Counted from the first letter of the stretch, positions 31,590 to 43,841 are shown. The stretch: 64,000 bases of DNA from Beta vulgaris subsp. vulgaris (GCF_026745355.1 NC_079208.1:25533305-25597304); one strand, 5' to 3'. Numbers and translations: made by a program. The notes: generated from the sequence alone by a model not told the origin.

Positions 31590-32540
31590 CATATGGTACT
31601 TCAGGACCAAGGATTGATTTCTCGAGGACGGAATGGGTCTATATCAACATCAAGTGATCTTACAACCATTGGGCTACTCAACGGATGTGCTTGATCCAAA
31701 TAAAACCTTTTTAACACCTTTTCTGTATATGTTATTTGATGCACAATGATTCTATTCTTTAGATGCTCAATTTGTAGCCCCAAGCAAAATTTTGTCTTTC
31801 CAAGATCTTTCATCTCAAATTCTTTCTTCAAATATTCCACTGTGTGTGAAATCTCTGCAGGGGTCCTAATAATATTTAAATCATCAACATACACTGCAAT
31901 TATTACATATCCTGCCCCAAATCTCTTTATAAAAATGCATGGACTGATAAGGTCATTCTTATAGCCCTCACTTACCAAGTACTCACTGAGGCAATTATAC
32001 CACATACGCCCTGATTGCTTCAATCCATAAAGAGATCTGTTTAATTTTATGCACTAATGTTCTCGAGAATTAGAATTTGTTGCTTCTGGCCGTTTAAATC
32101 CTTCTGGGACTTTCATATAAATGTCATTGTCCAGTGGCCCATATACAGGTTGTGACTACATCCATTAACCGTAAATCAAGTCCTTCTCTTATTGCCAGAC
32201 TGATAAGAAATCTGAAAGTAGTTGCATCGACCACAGGGGAGTATGTTTGTTCATAATCAATTCCAAGTCTTTGTGAGAATCCTTGTGCAACTAAATGTGC
32301 TTTGTATCTCACAATTTCACCATCTTCATTCTTCTTTCGCACAAAGACCCATTTATGTCCCACTGGTTTCACACCTTTAGGTGTACGGACTACTGGTCCA
32401 AATACTTCTCTCTTTACAAGAGATTTTAATTCTGCCTCAATTGCTTCCTTCCATTTCGGCCAATCATCGATTTGTGCACACTCTTCTATAGACTTTGGTT
32501 CATGATCCTCATTTTCTTCCATAACATTAACTGCTACATT
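31590..32540 (-). pseudogene. Copia A reverse transcriptase
   Basis: 32124-32522 holds the fingers region: IEECAQIDDWPKWKEAIEAE, VGHKWVFVRKKNEDGEIVRY, KAHLVAQGFSQ, TYSPVVDATTFR. After a frameshift near 32130, 31601-32023 gives KQSGRMWYNCL and the catalytic YVIIAVYVDDLNII, then KDLGKTKFCLGLQIEH. The YVDD motif is intact, but the frame is broken. Confidence 0.88.
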
Positions 32541-34095
32541 GCATGCAAAAATTTCATCGACGTTGATTTGATTTCAGTTTTATTTTATTCCAGACATGAC
32601 ATGATCAGTTGAGATCTCTTCATTTTCAGGTACCTGAATTTCTTCCTTTGCCATGTCTAAAGTCTCTCCTGGTGATCATTCAAAATTCTTTGCTTCCACT
32701 AGTAGAATAATTGCTTGTTGATGCGGTAGTATTGCTGCGGTTTTACAATATATCACGTAAAAAGAAAATGTAAAATATGAAATAAAGATAATGCTGCGGT
32801 TTCGACCTAAAACCGCAGCAATATGATGTCAACAGGAAATTTTTTGAAAAAAGTTGACTATTTGACCAGACATATTATTGCGGTTCTTGACAAAAATCGC
32901 AGCAATATATTAAAATAATATTTAAAAATAATATTTTAATATATTGCTGCGGTTCTTGACAAACACCACAGCAGTATCATTAAAAAATATTAAAATAAAA
33001 TATATTGCTGTGTGGCATGTCAATTAGGCTTTTTTTCACTCATTATCTCACACCTTTCACTCTTGTCAAGTGCCTCTTTCCTCTATCTCTCCTCTCTCTC
33101 CTCTCTCTCAGCCGTTCGTTTTCCCTCACCCTCTCTCTCCTCTCAACCGTTCATTTTCTCTCACCTTCCATCCTCACCCATCGTCGCCAACCTCGCTCGA
33201 CGCAACAAATCTACCGGCTTTTCTTCCTCCCTCGTTCGTTCATTCAGATCTCCATCAACACCGCCCATCAACTCTCGTTCGCTCTTCGTCGCCATCAACA
33301 ATCATTCGCTCACTCTCCTCGTCGTTCGTCGCCATCAGCGAGAGATGGATTTTCACTCAATCATCGTTCGTCGTTTGTCAAAATCCGATGGTTGAGGCAT
33401 TGATGCGAGCGCTACGAATGGACACACTAACCACCGTAATCTTTTTTTTTTGTTTTGTTTTTCGTTTTCTTTTTTTCTCGTTTGTAAATTTATGTTTTAG
33501 GATTTCGAAATCCAGCTGTTTTTTTTTTCGTTTTTGTTTTAGTATGTTTGTAGATTTATGTTTTAGGATTTTTTTTCTAATTTTCAGTTTCTTATTTTAT
33601 ATAATATATTTTTTGTTTTTAATATTTTTTTGTGTATAAAACAATGTATATGTTGTGTATAAAATGTATTCTTTAGTTAGTTCTTTATCATATTTGTAAA
33701 AAACAATGTATATGTTTGAAGTTAGTTTTTGTTTATGCTGTCTATTTGGTATACGTCATGTTTCTTTAGTTACCTTTTTTTTTCTTGAATGATTGAGTGA
33801 TGTTTGGATTTTTTATTTACATACGAAATTTGTGTTTGAAATTGGTATTGCAATTATTTGAGAAAGTTTTGTTTATCATTACTTTGAATTTGTTGTGTTT
33901 TATTCTTTTTTCAGCATTTTTATTTTTCAAATTTGATGACAAAATGCACAAAATTTTTTTATTGCATGTAGCAGTACATAGTGTTGCGGTTTTCACTAGG
34001 AACAGCAGCAATATGCCTATTTTTTATTATTAATTACAGCATATTGCTACGCTTTTCCCCAAAAAAACGCAGAAATATGCTTTACAAATCTAATA

Positions 34096-34347
34096 CTTCC
34101 TCCGTTCCATAATAAGTGAAACATAGGGATTGGGCACAAGATTTAATAAACATCACTTTCAAAAGCCAAAAAGTCATAAAATACCCTTTTTATTATGAAA
34201 AGGAGGAGAGAGAAAAGCAAATCACACAAGTTTGTGATGGGCACTCTTGTCATTTTGTCACTTTCTTTTATCCATTTAAGGTATGTTTCACTTATTTTGA
34301 AACATTCTAAAATAGTAAGTGTTTCACTTATTATGGAACGGAGGAAG
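34096..34347. mobile_element. Stowaway MITE
   Basis: Perfect 28-bp terminal inverted repeats starting CTTCCTCCGTTCCATAAT and a TA duplication on each side (34094-34095, 34348-34349). The CTCCGTTCC motif is typical of Stowaway (Tc1/mariner-derived) MITEs. Absent from the sister CACTA copy at 13626. Confidence 0.95.
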
Positions 34348-34558
34348 TATAAATTAAATATATTGCTGCGGTTTTTCCCAGATTCCGCAACAATATGTTC
34401 AAATATTAAAGCACAACAATATATTAATTACCTATTTGCTGCCCCTGTAATAGCCTGAATTTTTGAGCAGGTTCAAATATTTTGTTAGCTATATTAAGTC
34501 TTCATTCATGCTTTGGTCCTTTAAGTAGTTAGAATTTTGTACAACATCATACTAGGAC

Positions 34559-34955
34559 AAAAGTGGATAAGAACTATCATTTTTAATGTTTAAAAAAGCT
34601 TGTGGATAAGCACTAACATTCTTAGTGGTTAAGAAAGCTTGTGGATAAGCACTAACATTCTTAGTGGTTAAGAAAGCTTGTGGATAAGCACTATCATTCT
34701 TAGTGGTTAAGAAAGCTTGTGGATAAGCACTAACATTCTTAGTGGTTAAGGAAGATTTTGGATAAGCACTAACATTCTTAATGGTTAAGAAAGCTTGTGG
34801 ATAATCACTAACATTCTTAGTGGTTAAGAAAGCTTGTGGATAAGCACTATCATTCTTAATGGTTAAGAAAGGTCAATGAGGATAAGCACTATCATTCTTA
34901 ATGGTTAAAAAAGGTCAAAGAGGATAAGAACTATCATTATTAGTGGCTAAAAAGG
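34559..34955. repeat. 39-bp minisatellite in the solo LTR
   Basis: About ten tandem units of the form GCTTGTGGATAAGCACTAAC + ATTCTTAGTGGTTAAGAA. The middle units are nearly identical and the outer ones diverge (GGTCAATGAGGATAAGCACT type). Confidence 0.92.
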
Positions 34956-35411
34956 CTTTGGGAACCGATGGATAAGTTAGAAAGTCCTTGAGAGCCTTAA
35001 ACATTAATATTCTGAAAATCGTTTGGAGAATGTTTTATTGGGTAACGATGAACTTCCAGTTAAAGAGCCTTTCGGGGTTGAATCCAAGCTCAGAACCTAA
35101 CCAACCTTGATATATGACATACTTGGGATGTCTTAAGGTTAAAATGGTCATTTGTTCCCAAAAAATACGTGGCTTAATATTGTAAGTTCCTTACATAGTA
35201 AAATCTGGCCAGCTAAAATATCAGTTCGTACCTATCCTCAAAGAAAGCTTCTTAACAGCTGCTTGAGTGTCGATCTCTTAAAGATCTTTGCATGCATTAA
35301 AGCCAACATCTCAAGCTAACATCTCCAATAATAATCACCCATAAACTCTAAGAAACTGACCTCACCCAGAAGAGATTTCCCTCCCCCATGGGTACCGCCA
35401 GAACAGGCCCT

Positions 35412-35419
35412 ATAAAAGG
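35412..35419 (+). promoter_or_regulatory. TATA box in the solo LTR
   Basis: TATAAAAG after GGCCC, followed by a pyrimidine-rich CTTTTCTCC region; the likely LTR promoter. Confidence 0.5.
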
Positions 35420-36015
35420 GTGTCATGGTTTTTCGGCCTTTTCTCCTAAATCTTCTTCTTTGACACCTACTTTTCTTTACATATAACTCTTCTAGACATC
35501 CATACAAAGTAGTTCAAGCTTTGGTTACAATCTTTAGACCTTAAAATCATATAGAAAACCAAGCTGAAAGATCACATAAGTTGTTGTAAGTTCAACATAT
35601 TACACCTCTTGTATTTAAGCTTAGATTTTCATCTCTAAAAGCTTGTTTAAACTAATCTTTAGCATTTTATATATTCAGGGGAAGTTGTAGGAAGAGTAAA
35701 CCACTTGGTATAAGAAGTTTTAAGTGCACTAAGCAACCTACGTGAAGGTACACACTTAGTTTGGTTTTAACCTAGAGATTTCCATACCTATAGTTAAGTG
35801 TATATTTCTTCCTAGTGTAAAGCATGTTTATGAACTGAATTTACTTATGATTTGTATTTTATTATGTGTATATTGAGTATATAACATGGATATAGCATGC
35901 TAAGGTTCATTAGAGATGTTTTATTTGACCTAAACAACACTTATGCACTAAGTCATTACGATTATGCTTCTAAATGGAAGGTGTTTAGTACATGGACTTG
36001 TGGAATAATTGTGAT

Positions 36016-36680
36016 GATTAAGGTAGAGTTGTTATGTTGTTGTTGTTGTGGAGTTGTTGTGGTGGTTGTGGTGAAGTTGTTGTGGAGTTGTTATTATTTT
36101 TGTTGCTCTGTTGCAGTAGTGTTGTTGGGTTATTGTTGTTCTGTTGTTGTTGATGAGGTTATGTTGTTGGTGAGGCATCTTCGTTGTGAAGTGTTGTTGC
36201 TAGTTGTGGTTAGTTATATGATCCAAAGACATATAGAATTAGTTTACATAATTTAGAATTAAGAGTTTGGAATTATGGTTATGAAGTGGGATTCTAGTTA
36301 TATGGTGTAGCTAGTGTTATTGAACTTATAGTTGGTTCTGAATTAAGGGCAAAGTATCTAGAATGTAAAGGTTGATAATTTATAAATTGGAAATGAGTAG
36401 TTGTGTTATTGTGGTTGTGTTGCTCTTGTTATGTCGTTGTTGCGACTATGTTGGTGTCCTGTTCTGTTTTTCGTCTCCTCTGTTGTGGTGGTGGTATTGT
36501 TGCTTTATGATTGTTGGTACGGTTGATGTTGTTGTTGTTGTAGTTATGATGGTTGTTGTAGTTGTGGTGGAATTGTTGTGGTGGAGGTTATTGGGTTGTT
36601 GTTATTATTGTTCATTGTTTGTTTGTTTGTTGTTGTTGTTGTTGTTGTGGCAGTGTGTTGTTGTTGTTCTTGATGTAGGT
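36016..36680. repeat. GTT/GTG trinucleotide-rich tracts
   Basis: Two stretches (36016-36200, 36400-36670) of TTGTTGTGG-like trinucleotides within the solo LTR. They generate Val/Leu/Cys-rich open frames that are not genes. A perfect ~30-bp direct repeat (GAGTTGATAAGAGTTTTGAG...) follows at 36852-36912. Confidence 0.85.
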
Positions 36681-38239
36681 GAAGGTTGTGAGTTAAGTTT
36701 AATTAGTTTAGTTTTATAATTAGAATTCTCATTATGAATTAAGGATTCTGGAATTGGGATGCTAGTCGATGTAGCTAATGTTATTAAAGTTATTACGTTA
36801 ACAAGTAGAAAACCCTAAATCTCTCAATTATCAAACTAAGGGTATTTTGAAAGAGTTGATAAGAGTTTTGAGTATTAAGGATGAGTTGATAAGAGTTTTG
36901 AGTATTAAGGATTAAAGTATGAATCCTTAAATATCTTATATTATACATATGAAAGTGAGGCATGAACATGCACCCAAGTTAGGGCAGGTAGAATCCCTAA
37001 CTGTTACCTTCTAGGAAAGGCGAATTCCTTGCGTTATACGACATGTCCGGTTAAGTCTTGCAAGCAGAACAGTAAAAGGTGGGGTGACGACCCTCAACAG
37101 TTTGGAGACAGCTGGTACCACGCAGTACCCCTCTCCATTCGCGTTCATGCCAAACAAGCTGATTTTGTGAAACTATAGTAACTGAGTTAAATGTGATTAT
37201 TTGTTATTATAACTATGTGTTAGTTTTCAAAATTCACCTAAACTTGTATTTTCTATTACAAAGTGTGTACTCAGCTTTGCTGATAGTGTTGTCATTTTTG
37301 TGGCCCATCACTTGGTGGGTGGCAGAGGCAAACTTTGTTGCAGGATTGTGTTGGGAGCCAGAATCGACCTGAGAGCAAAGTTATGATTCAAATTGTGTAC
37401 TATGGGATAAAGTCTGATATCTAAGTTTGTGTATAGAAGAGTTTATTTAGAATTACTTACAATATGGATTTTTGTCATGGAATTTAAGATTGAATGACTA
37501 TATAATAGAAGTCTTATATATAGGATTTTGTTTTGTGGGCCAATAACCCGTAGGTCCAGGATCGTTTTATAGGTTATGTTTCCGCTGCGAGTATATATTT
37601 AATTCGAGGCTTATTAAGCATTGATTGTGATTAGTGAATCTTAAGTGTGTTTAGCTAGCAGCTCGGAAATCGGGATGTTACAACCCTCTTAATTGTTGAG
37701 CGGCCAAAACCGTTGCAATAGGCCACTTAATGACCGCAGCAATAAGCATTTATTCTACTCGTGTTCCTCGGTCTGGCCATTATCACCTCCTGCTCCTTTT
37801 CTTTTCCGAGGATTCTTATCATTGGAACCAATTGGTCTACCACGCTTCAGGCGTGTTGTAAACTCACTAGCAGTTTGATGTTTTTCCTTCTGGGAATCAA
37901 TTTTGATTGGAGCATTACAGCTGGTATATGGACTTGGTTACTCTATTTGGGTCAGTAAATGCGTCTGGCAATCGATTTGCTAAGCTTTGTAAATGAATTA
38001 TCTTTTGGACTTCTAATTCACATTGTTTATTACGAGGATCAAGATGAGATAATGATAATTCATTCCAACTGATTTCCTTCTCCAGCTGTTTATTCTCTCC
38101 CCCTAATGTTGGAAAAACTGACTCATTAAAGTGACAGTCTGCAAATCGAGCCTTAAATAGATTCCCTGTGGATGGCTCTAGATATTTAATTATTGATGGA
38201 GATTCATATCCAACATATATTCCTAACCTCCTTTGAGGA

Positions 38240-38990
38240 CCATTTTAGAACGATGTGGTGGAGCAATTGGAACATATACAGCACATCCAAAAACTTTTAG
38301 ATGGGAAATATTTGGTTCCTGACCAAAAACCAATTGTGATGGGGAACTTTTGATTACTCGTTGGCCTGATGCGAATTAATGCTGCTGCATGTAATATAGC
38401 ATGTCCCCAAGCAGAGATTGGGAGTTTGGACTTCATAAGTAGTGGTCTAGCAATCAACTGGAGACGCTTTATTAATGATTCAGCTAGACCATTTTGTTGT
38501 GAACATGTGCTACAGGATGTTCAACACTTATCCCAATAGACATGCAATAATCATCAAAGGCTTGAGAAGTGAATTCACCAGCATTATCAAGGCGGATTGC
38601 CTTCATAGGGAAATCTGGAAAATGTGCTCGTAATCTAATCAATTGAGCAAGTAGTCTCGCAAACGCCAGGTTGCGAGTTGATAACAAGGATACATGTGAC
38701 CATCTACTCGATGCGTCAATTAAAACCATAAAATATCTAAATGTTCCACATGGTGGGTGAATTGGCCCACAAATATCTCCCTGTATACGTTCCAAAAAAT
38801 TGATAGATTCAAAATCTATTTTGGTTGGTGAAGGTCGTATTATCAACTTGCCTTGTGAGCAAGCAGCACATGAGAAATCATTAGGAAGAATCTTCTGGTT
38901 CTTCAATGAATGTCCACATGAATTTTCAATTATTTTCGCATCATTATTGAACCAGGGTGGCCCAACCGGTCATGCCAAATAGTGAAATTA
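38240..38990 (-). pseudogene. Copia A integrase
   Basis: Starts with the pre-integrase zinc region (CAACSQGK), then ERIQGDICGPIHPP (first Asp), FRYFMVLIDASSRWSHV, KAIRLDNAGEFTSQAF (second Asp). After a frameshift near 38484, ESLIKRLQLIARPLL carries the Glu, then PISAWGHAILHAA and FGCAVYVPIAPPHR. DDE integrase inserts the cDNA; here it is split over frames. Confidence 0.87.
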
Positions 38991-39185
38991 TCTGCAAACT
39001 TCCTGTTTACTATGGCATATGTTTCAATTGTATTGATTTTAGTTAGTACAGACCAGTGGAAAATGCAGGTAATTTCTCCAAAATATTCTTAGTGCCTTGG
39101 GTAATACTCGTGATATGAAGGTATTCAACATTTCCTTCACTTATTGTCTCAATATGATATCCATTATGGCGAATATCTTTAAAGC

Positions 39186-39440
39186 TCAATAAATTTCTTT
39201 GAGATTTGGAGAGATATATGCATCAATGATTTCAAATTTCGTTCCCATAGGCAATAATATATTTGCTCTTCCGGAGCCTTCAATTATCTTTGTACTACCT
39301 GATATAGTACTCACACTAGTTTCTTTCATTGTCAAATAAGAGAAATATCTCTTGCTTTTTAGTATGGTATGAGTAGTTGCACTGTCTGCTAGGCATAAAT
39401 CTTCACCATTCATTGCTAACTGAACTTGAGGGGTATTCAT
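39186..39440 (-). pseudogene. Copia A protease
   Basis: EDLCLADSATTHTILKSKRY contains the active-site Asp (DSATT, as in copia proteases), then SGSTKIIEGSGRANILLPMG and INAYISP-like spacing. The upstream part of the same open frame (39441-39548) looks non-coding. Confidence 0.8.
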
Positions 39441-39779
39441 ATTCTTCAAATAAATGAAATAACAATAATATATAAGAATAACTAAATAACCAAAATTTAA
39501 CAATGTCATATAAATCATAGTAAAATAAAATCTAAAATAAAATAACATAATCCAAACAAAAATCCATAGTAATAACTTAATAAACGAAAATAAAGTTTTA
39601 TTCTTTAAATGACCATAATCTAATCTAAGGATTAGTTATTCCCTTCAGGGGTGGTGAAATCAGCAACTTCCAGGTGAGTTGTATTGCCACAATCAAAGTC
39701 ACCTTCGCCATCTTCGTACACAAGATTTGTTTCTACTTTCTTTCCCTTTTGCTTCAATGATTGTTGATAGAGGTCAACC

Positions 39780-40639
39780 AAGTGTTTTGGTGTACGACAC
39801 GTACGAGACCAATGACCTTTTCCTCCACATACATTGGTTATGTTCTCATTTTTATCTTTCTCTTGTTAGTTATCATCTTTATTGTCCCTCTTCTGGTGGG
39901 AATATGAATTCTGGAAAAGAACCACCTCGGCTTCAACCTCGACCATATCCGTATCCACGTCCACGACCTCGACCATATCCAAATCCACGTCCTCGACCAC
40001 TATTGTTGGCATGATATTTTTCTTTCCCATTATGGGATGTCGCATTCGCTTCAGGGAATGGAGCAGAACCAGTTGGACGTGATTCATGATTTTTCATCAG
40101 TAGCTCATTATTTTGCTCAGCCACAAGGAGACAAGATATAAGTTCAGAATATTTCTTAAATTCCTTTTCACGGTATTGTGTCTGCAGGACAACATTATTC
40201 GCATGAAAGGTAGTGTATGTTTTCTCTAGCATTTCTGCATCAGTGATTTTCTCTCCACATAATTTCAACTGTGAAGTAATTCTGAACATATAGTTATATT
40301 CACTTACAGACTTAAAGTCTTGTAGTCTTAAATGTAACCAGTCATAACGAGCTTTGGGTAGTATTACAGTTTTCTGGTGGTCATACCTTTCCTTTAGATT
40401 ACTCCAAAGGACTTGTGGATCTTTCACAGTCAAGTACTCAATCTTAAGACCCTCATGGAGGTGGTGGCGAAGAAATATCATAGCCTTAGCTTTGTTTTGA
40501 CTTGTTGCTTTATTTCTTCTCTGATTGTATCACCAAGGTCTTTTGCATCTAGGTGAATTTCAGCATCTAACACCCAAGACAAATAGTTCTTTCCAGTAAT
40601 ATCAAGGGCCGCAAATTCAAGTTTTGTAAGGTTCGACAT
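39780..40639 (-). pseudogene. Copia A gag
   Basis: The gag start ATG is at 40637-40639, giving MSNLTKLEFAALDITGKNY and WVLDAEIHLDAKDL. A frameshift near 40520 leads into MIFLRHHLHEGLKIEYL (40481), VLWSNLKERYDHQKTV, DFKSVSEYNYMF, a Gly/Arg/Tyr-rich RGRGFGYGRGRGR stretch, and a CCHC-type GGKGHWSRTCRTPKHL knuckle (~39800). Gag forms the particle; here it is interrupted. Confidence 0.85.
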
Positions 40640-41361
40640 AGTTCACTATATACAAGTGAATATTGCGAAATTAGGACTTCATATCAAATTGTAATTCAAT
40701 ATTGTAATAAGGTATTACTATACATCCAGTATAATACTACCTCTGTTTCAAATTAATTGTTACACTTACACTTTTCACGCATGCCAATGCAGAACTTTGA
40801 TAACATATATCTTTAGTTTTGTATTTGTAAAAATTATAAAAATTACATATTAATAAAATACATACTAATACGAATCTAACAAGATCCCACATGACTATGT
40901 TTTTATTCACGTATAAATCACAAACGAGGGTCAAAGTGCAATTTGTGAATAGTGTAAAATGTCAAAGTGTAACAATTAATTTGAAATGGAGGTAGTATGA
41001 TACATGTTTTAGACGCAGGAATAAAACAAAAAAAAACCAATAGTAACCAAACTGACGAGGCTTTCATATGCAGAATCAAGTCTAATATAATACCACCAAG
41101 TTAATAACAAAAAAGCAAAACAAATAGTCTACTCATATGAGAAACATGCGCTTATTTTCACCTAGAGATATAGTGATAAAAAACATCTGGATTCCATTCA
41201 CAAAGATCACAATGGGAAGAGAGTGAGAACTTATTCCTCCATCCGTAAATGCAATGAATATTTTTTTTTCATGTCACAATTCTATAAAGCACTCAATGAT
41301 TGCATAGTGACAACGTGAAACTTTAAATCTAAGAAGAACTAATTATAATCTACCAAAGTCC
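40640..41361. other. Junction between copia A and copia B remnants, no gene
   Basis: AT-rich. Holds the Stowaway MITE at 40737-40995. No LTR or primer-binding site for element A was recognised. The element B similarity fades at about 41360. Confidence 0.5.
40737..40995. mobile_element. Stowaway-like MITE
   Basis: Ends CTACCTCTGTTTCAAATTAA and the inverted TTAATTTGAAATGGAGGTAG (31-bp TIRs, 2 mismatches), with TA on both sides (40735-40736, 40996-40997). 259 bp, non-coding. Confidence 0.93.
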
Positions 41362-41379
41362 CTAGCATACAACATTAGG

Positions 41380-42269
41380 AGATTCGTGTATGGGATGCAC
41401 GCCCTCCAACACTTGGTCAGTTATGGGAGAAGTTTCCTCCAAAGGAGGAACTACTTCTATCTCCATAGCTGGCGCTTGTATTTCTAACTCTGACATAGGT
41501 TGAGCTATGCCCATTTGTTTATTTTCACGAAATTTTTTAGAGAAATACATTACTCCCACTTGCCTTTTTGGAAATAAAATCTTTTTCCAAAAAAACACCA
41601 CGACGAGCAACAAACACTTTGCCCTCAGTTCGATTGTAGAAGTAATAGCCCTTGGTTTCCTTGTGATAACCCACAAAGAAACCCTTATTGGATTTAGGGG
41701 AGAGTTTTTCTGAAAGTAAACGCTTTACATAAACCTCACATCCCCAAATACATAGAAAAGACAAGCTTAGAACTTTTCCACTCCATATCTCATAGGGTGT
41801 CCTTTCTACTGCCTTTGATGGAGTTCGATTAAGTGTGAAAATAGCAGTTTCGAGATCTAGCATATCCCTAGAAGGATATTGGAAGATCATCAAAACTCAT
41901 CATAGACTGAACCATATCAAGTAGAGTTTGGTTCCTCCTTTCGGATACACCATTCAACTAAGGTGTTCCAGGCGGAGTTAGTTGTGAAAGAATTCCACAA
42001 CTCTTCAAATGATCACTAAACTCTTGGCTTCAATATTCACCACCACGATCAGATTGTAGTGCTTTGATTGTCTTGCCAAGCTGGTTTTGGACTTTATTAT
42101 GGAATTCTTTGAGTTTTTCAAATGATTCCGACTTATGCTTCATTAAATAGACATATCCATATCTACTTCACTCGTCAGTAAAAGTAATGAAGTACCCAAC
42201 CCCCCCCCCCTTGCTTTTGTGCTCATTGGTCCACACACATCAGTATGTATTAGGCCCAATAGATCACTG
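41380..42269 (-). pseudogene. Copia B integrase, core and C-terminal part
   Basis: 42000-42269 reads LLGLIHTDVCGPMSTKARGG (first Asp), GYFITFTD, LQSDRGGEY (second Asp), NGVSERRNQTLLDMV (Glu). 41537-41893 gives LETAIFTLNRTPSKAVERTP, YEIWSGK, LSFLCIWGCEVYVKRLLSEK, KGFFVGYHKETKGYYFYN. Several in-frame stops. A C10 run at 42201-42210 lies in it. Confidence 0.85.
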
Positions 42270-43839
42270 TGTTGACCCTTGAGTTTTGAAGATGACCTAA
42301 CCACAAAAGACATAGTAGATTTTATTTATGATTGCAAGGTAATTCATGCTCGAGCTAAGAGAATACTTGATTGAAGATTAAAGCGGAGAATTAATCAAGA
42401 TCGAAGTAAAGATGTTCGAGAAATGAAGAATCAAGCATGGAATGAAGATTAGAATACATTAGGGTATTTATTAATCTTCTTGTTAAGGTTGAGTAATAGC
42501 TTTATTAAGTTCGTGGTGAATTCTCAAAGGAACTTGGTTCTGTTCCCATGAAAGGAACAGACCTGGCACTATAGGAACAAGGCTTAGGAACAAGACTTAA
42601 TAATTAGGGAACAAGACTTTAAAACTAATTTAGGAACTTCTAAGTACTAATATTGTGCGCCTAAGGTATTGTGTGCCCAATATAGTTGTTAGAGTTTTTA
42701 GGGATAATTTGACTAAGATCCATAATTTTAGGAAGTTAGTTTAAGTTTGTTAGGAAAAGATTTTAAATAGATTTTCTGATTTTAAAATACTGATTTTCAA
42801 ATCTTATCTTTTTAGAATATATATTTTATCTTTTATTTTTTATTTAAAAGATTTAGTTTTCGAAAAATATATTATTTCCGGTTTTTAAGAGTTTCGTTTT
42901 TTTGAAATAAAAATCTGTTTTCCGGTTTTTGTAAAAAAATTTGAAAAAGATTTTTTCCTAAAAATAGCTAAAGGATTTTTATTTTTATTTCCTAAATTCT
43001 AGCTTACACGCCTAAAGTGATTTACTGCTTCAAGTTTATGGATTAGTGGATTTAGTGGCTAAGTTAATTATCCTCCAAGTATTTAATTAAATTAAATAAA
43101 TTAATTATTCTCCAAGTTTGCAAAACCACGTTATTTGTTACTGCTTCTATGAATGAAGTAATGGTTAGTGGATGATGCACATGACTTAGAATAAATAATT
43201 TAATTTAATTAATTAATTAGAAATCATGGAGAACATGTGATAATGGTCTAAGTTAGTGGAAATCATGTCTTGTCTTAAATGTCTATAAATAGGCGCCTAA
43301 TTCACTTGAGAAAAATTGTGTCTGACTTAGTTAATTTGTCTTAAGTTATCTAAAGTGTCAGTGCCTTTCCTTAAGAGAATTCATACTTACATTAATCGAG
43401 TTTTATTACTCTTCCATTGTTTTACAAAGTGTATTTTCGGAAAAAGGGTTTGAGTGAACTCTTGTAAGTGTGAGAAAGCTTTGAGTGAAGCAAGAGAAAG
43501 AGAAAGAGAAAGAGAAAGGAACTTCGAGTGAAGTTTGAGAGAAAACGTCAGTTGTTGGGAACTGTCGTTGGGAACTTGAGTTGAGTGACTTAAGTTGAGA
43601 ATCGAGAGAAAAGTAATAGGTTGTAATCAGAGTTGTTTTGGCCTATTATAGTGGAAAGTTGTTTAAAATCCCTTGTGGTCGAGGTTGTTTCTTCCTACTA
43701 GGCCTAGGAAGTTTTTCCTCGTAAAATCTCTCGTGTTCCCATTGTTTGTTCCCAAGTTTACTTTTAATTCCGCAAAAAGTAGTGCTTATTCTCTCACTAT
43801 AATTCCACCCCCCTCTTATAGTGCTCATATTATACAACA
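42270..43839 (+). repeat. 5' LTR of element C
   Basis: Starts TGTTGACCCTTGAG, ends ATTATACAACA. TATA box at 43284. Shares the family of the solo LTR at 2854-4686. Confidence 0.94.
43284..43290 (+). promoter_or_regulatory. TATA box of the element C LTR
   Basis: TATAAAT within CTATAAATAGGCGCC; the same block is in the 3' LTR (~52865) and, inverted, in the solo LTR (~3530), so it is conserved in the family. Confidence 0.65.
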
Positions 43840-43841
43840 AT

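Larger units (their letters stand above)
34446..37682. mobile_element. Long solo LTR, probably Ty3/gypsy chromovirus (Tekay/Del-like)
   Basis: Begins TGTAATAGCCTGAATTTTTG and ends GGGATGTTACA, near-inverted TGTAA/TTACA termini. Flanks GCCCC and ACCCT are an imperfect 5-bp duplication. The sister CACTA copy (15040 region) reads straight across this point, which independently shows the insertion. Contents suit an LTR: a TATAAAAG box (35412-35419), a 39-bp minisatellite, GTT-rich tracts, and late blocks (TGTACTCAGCTTTGCTGA, TTGCAGGATTG) that I associate with long chromovirus LTRs. The strand is probably plus, from the TATA box. 3.2 kb is long for an LTR but within the range of this group. Confidence 0.75.
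32697..37763. mobile_element. Non-autonomous CACTA element inserted in copia A
   Basis: Left end CACTAGTAGAATAATTGCTT, right end TTATTCTACTCGTG (one base off TAGTG), flanked by TTC at 32694-32696 and 37764-37766. Subterminal GCTGCGGTT repeats at both ends match the element at 13626. Its own length without the nested MITE and solo LTR is ~1.57 kb, close to the 1.49 kb of the sister copy. The pyrimidine-rich block at 33050-33350 gives open frames on several frames but no recognisable protein. Confidence 0.9.
30562..40639 (-). mobile_element. Ty1/copia element A, decayed and split by a CACTA insertion
   Basis: Minus-strand order: gag (40639-39780), protease (~39440-39186), integrase (~38990-38240), linker KRGRPIGSNDKNPRKRK (~37830), [CACTA 32697-37763], RT (~32540-31590), RNase H (~31466-30910), a purine-rich tract at ~30725-30735 and a ~163-bp 3' LTR (30562-30724). 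Integrase before RT defines Ty1/copia. No 5' LTR or primer-binding site was found next to gag, so the element is truncated there. Many stops and frameshifts. Confidence 0.82.

Noticed and set aside
32302..32505. Plus-strand frames within element A RT and RNase H
   Set aside because: They are antisense shadows of conserved minus-strand pol sequence.
33005..33639. Three overlapping plus-strand frames of 127-189 codons
   Set aside because: Same pyrimidine-rich block of the non-autonomous CACTA; open in all three frames owing to composition.
35897..36719. Val/Leu/Cys-rich frames that look like membrane proteins
   Set aside because: Produced by GTT/GTG repeats in the solo LTR.
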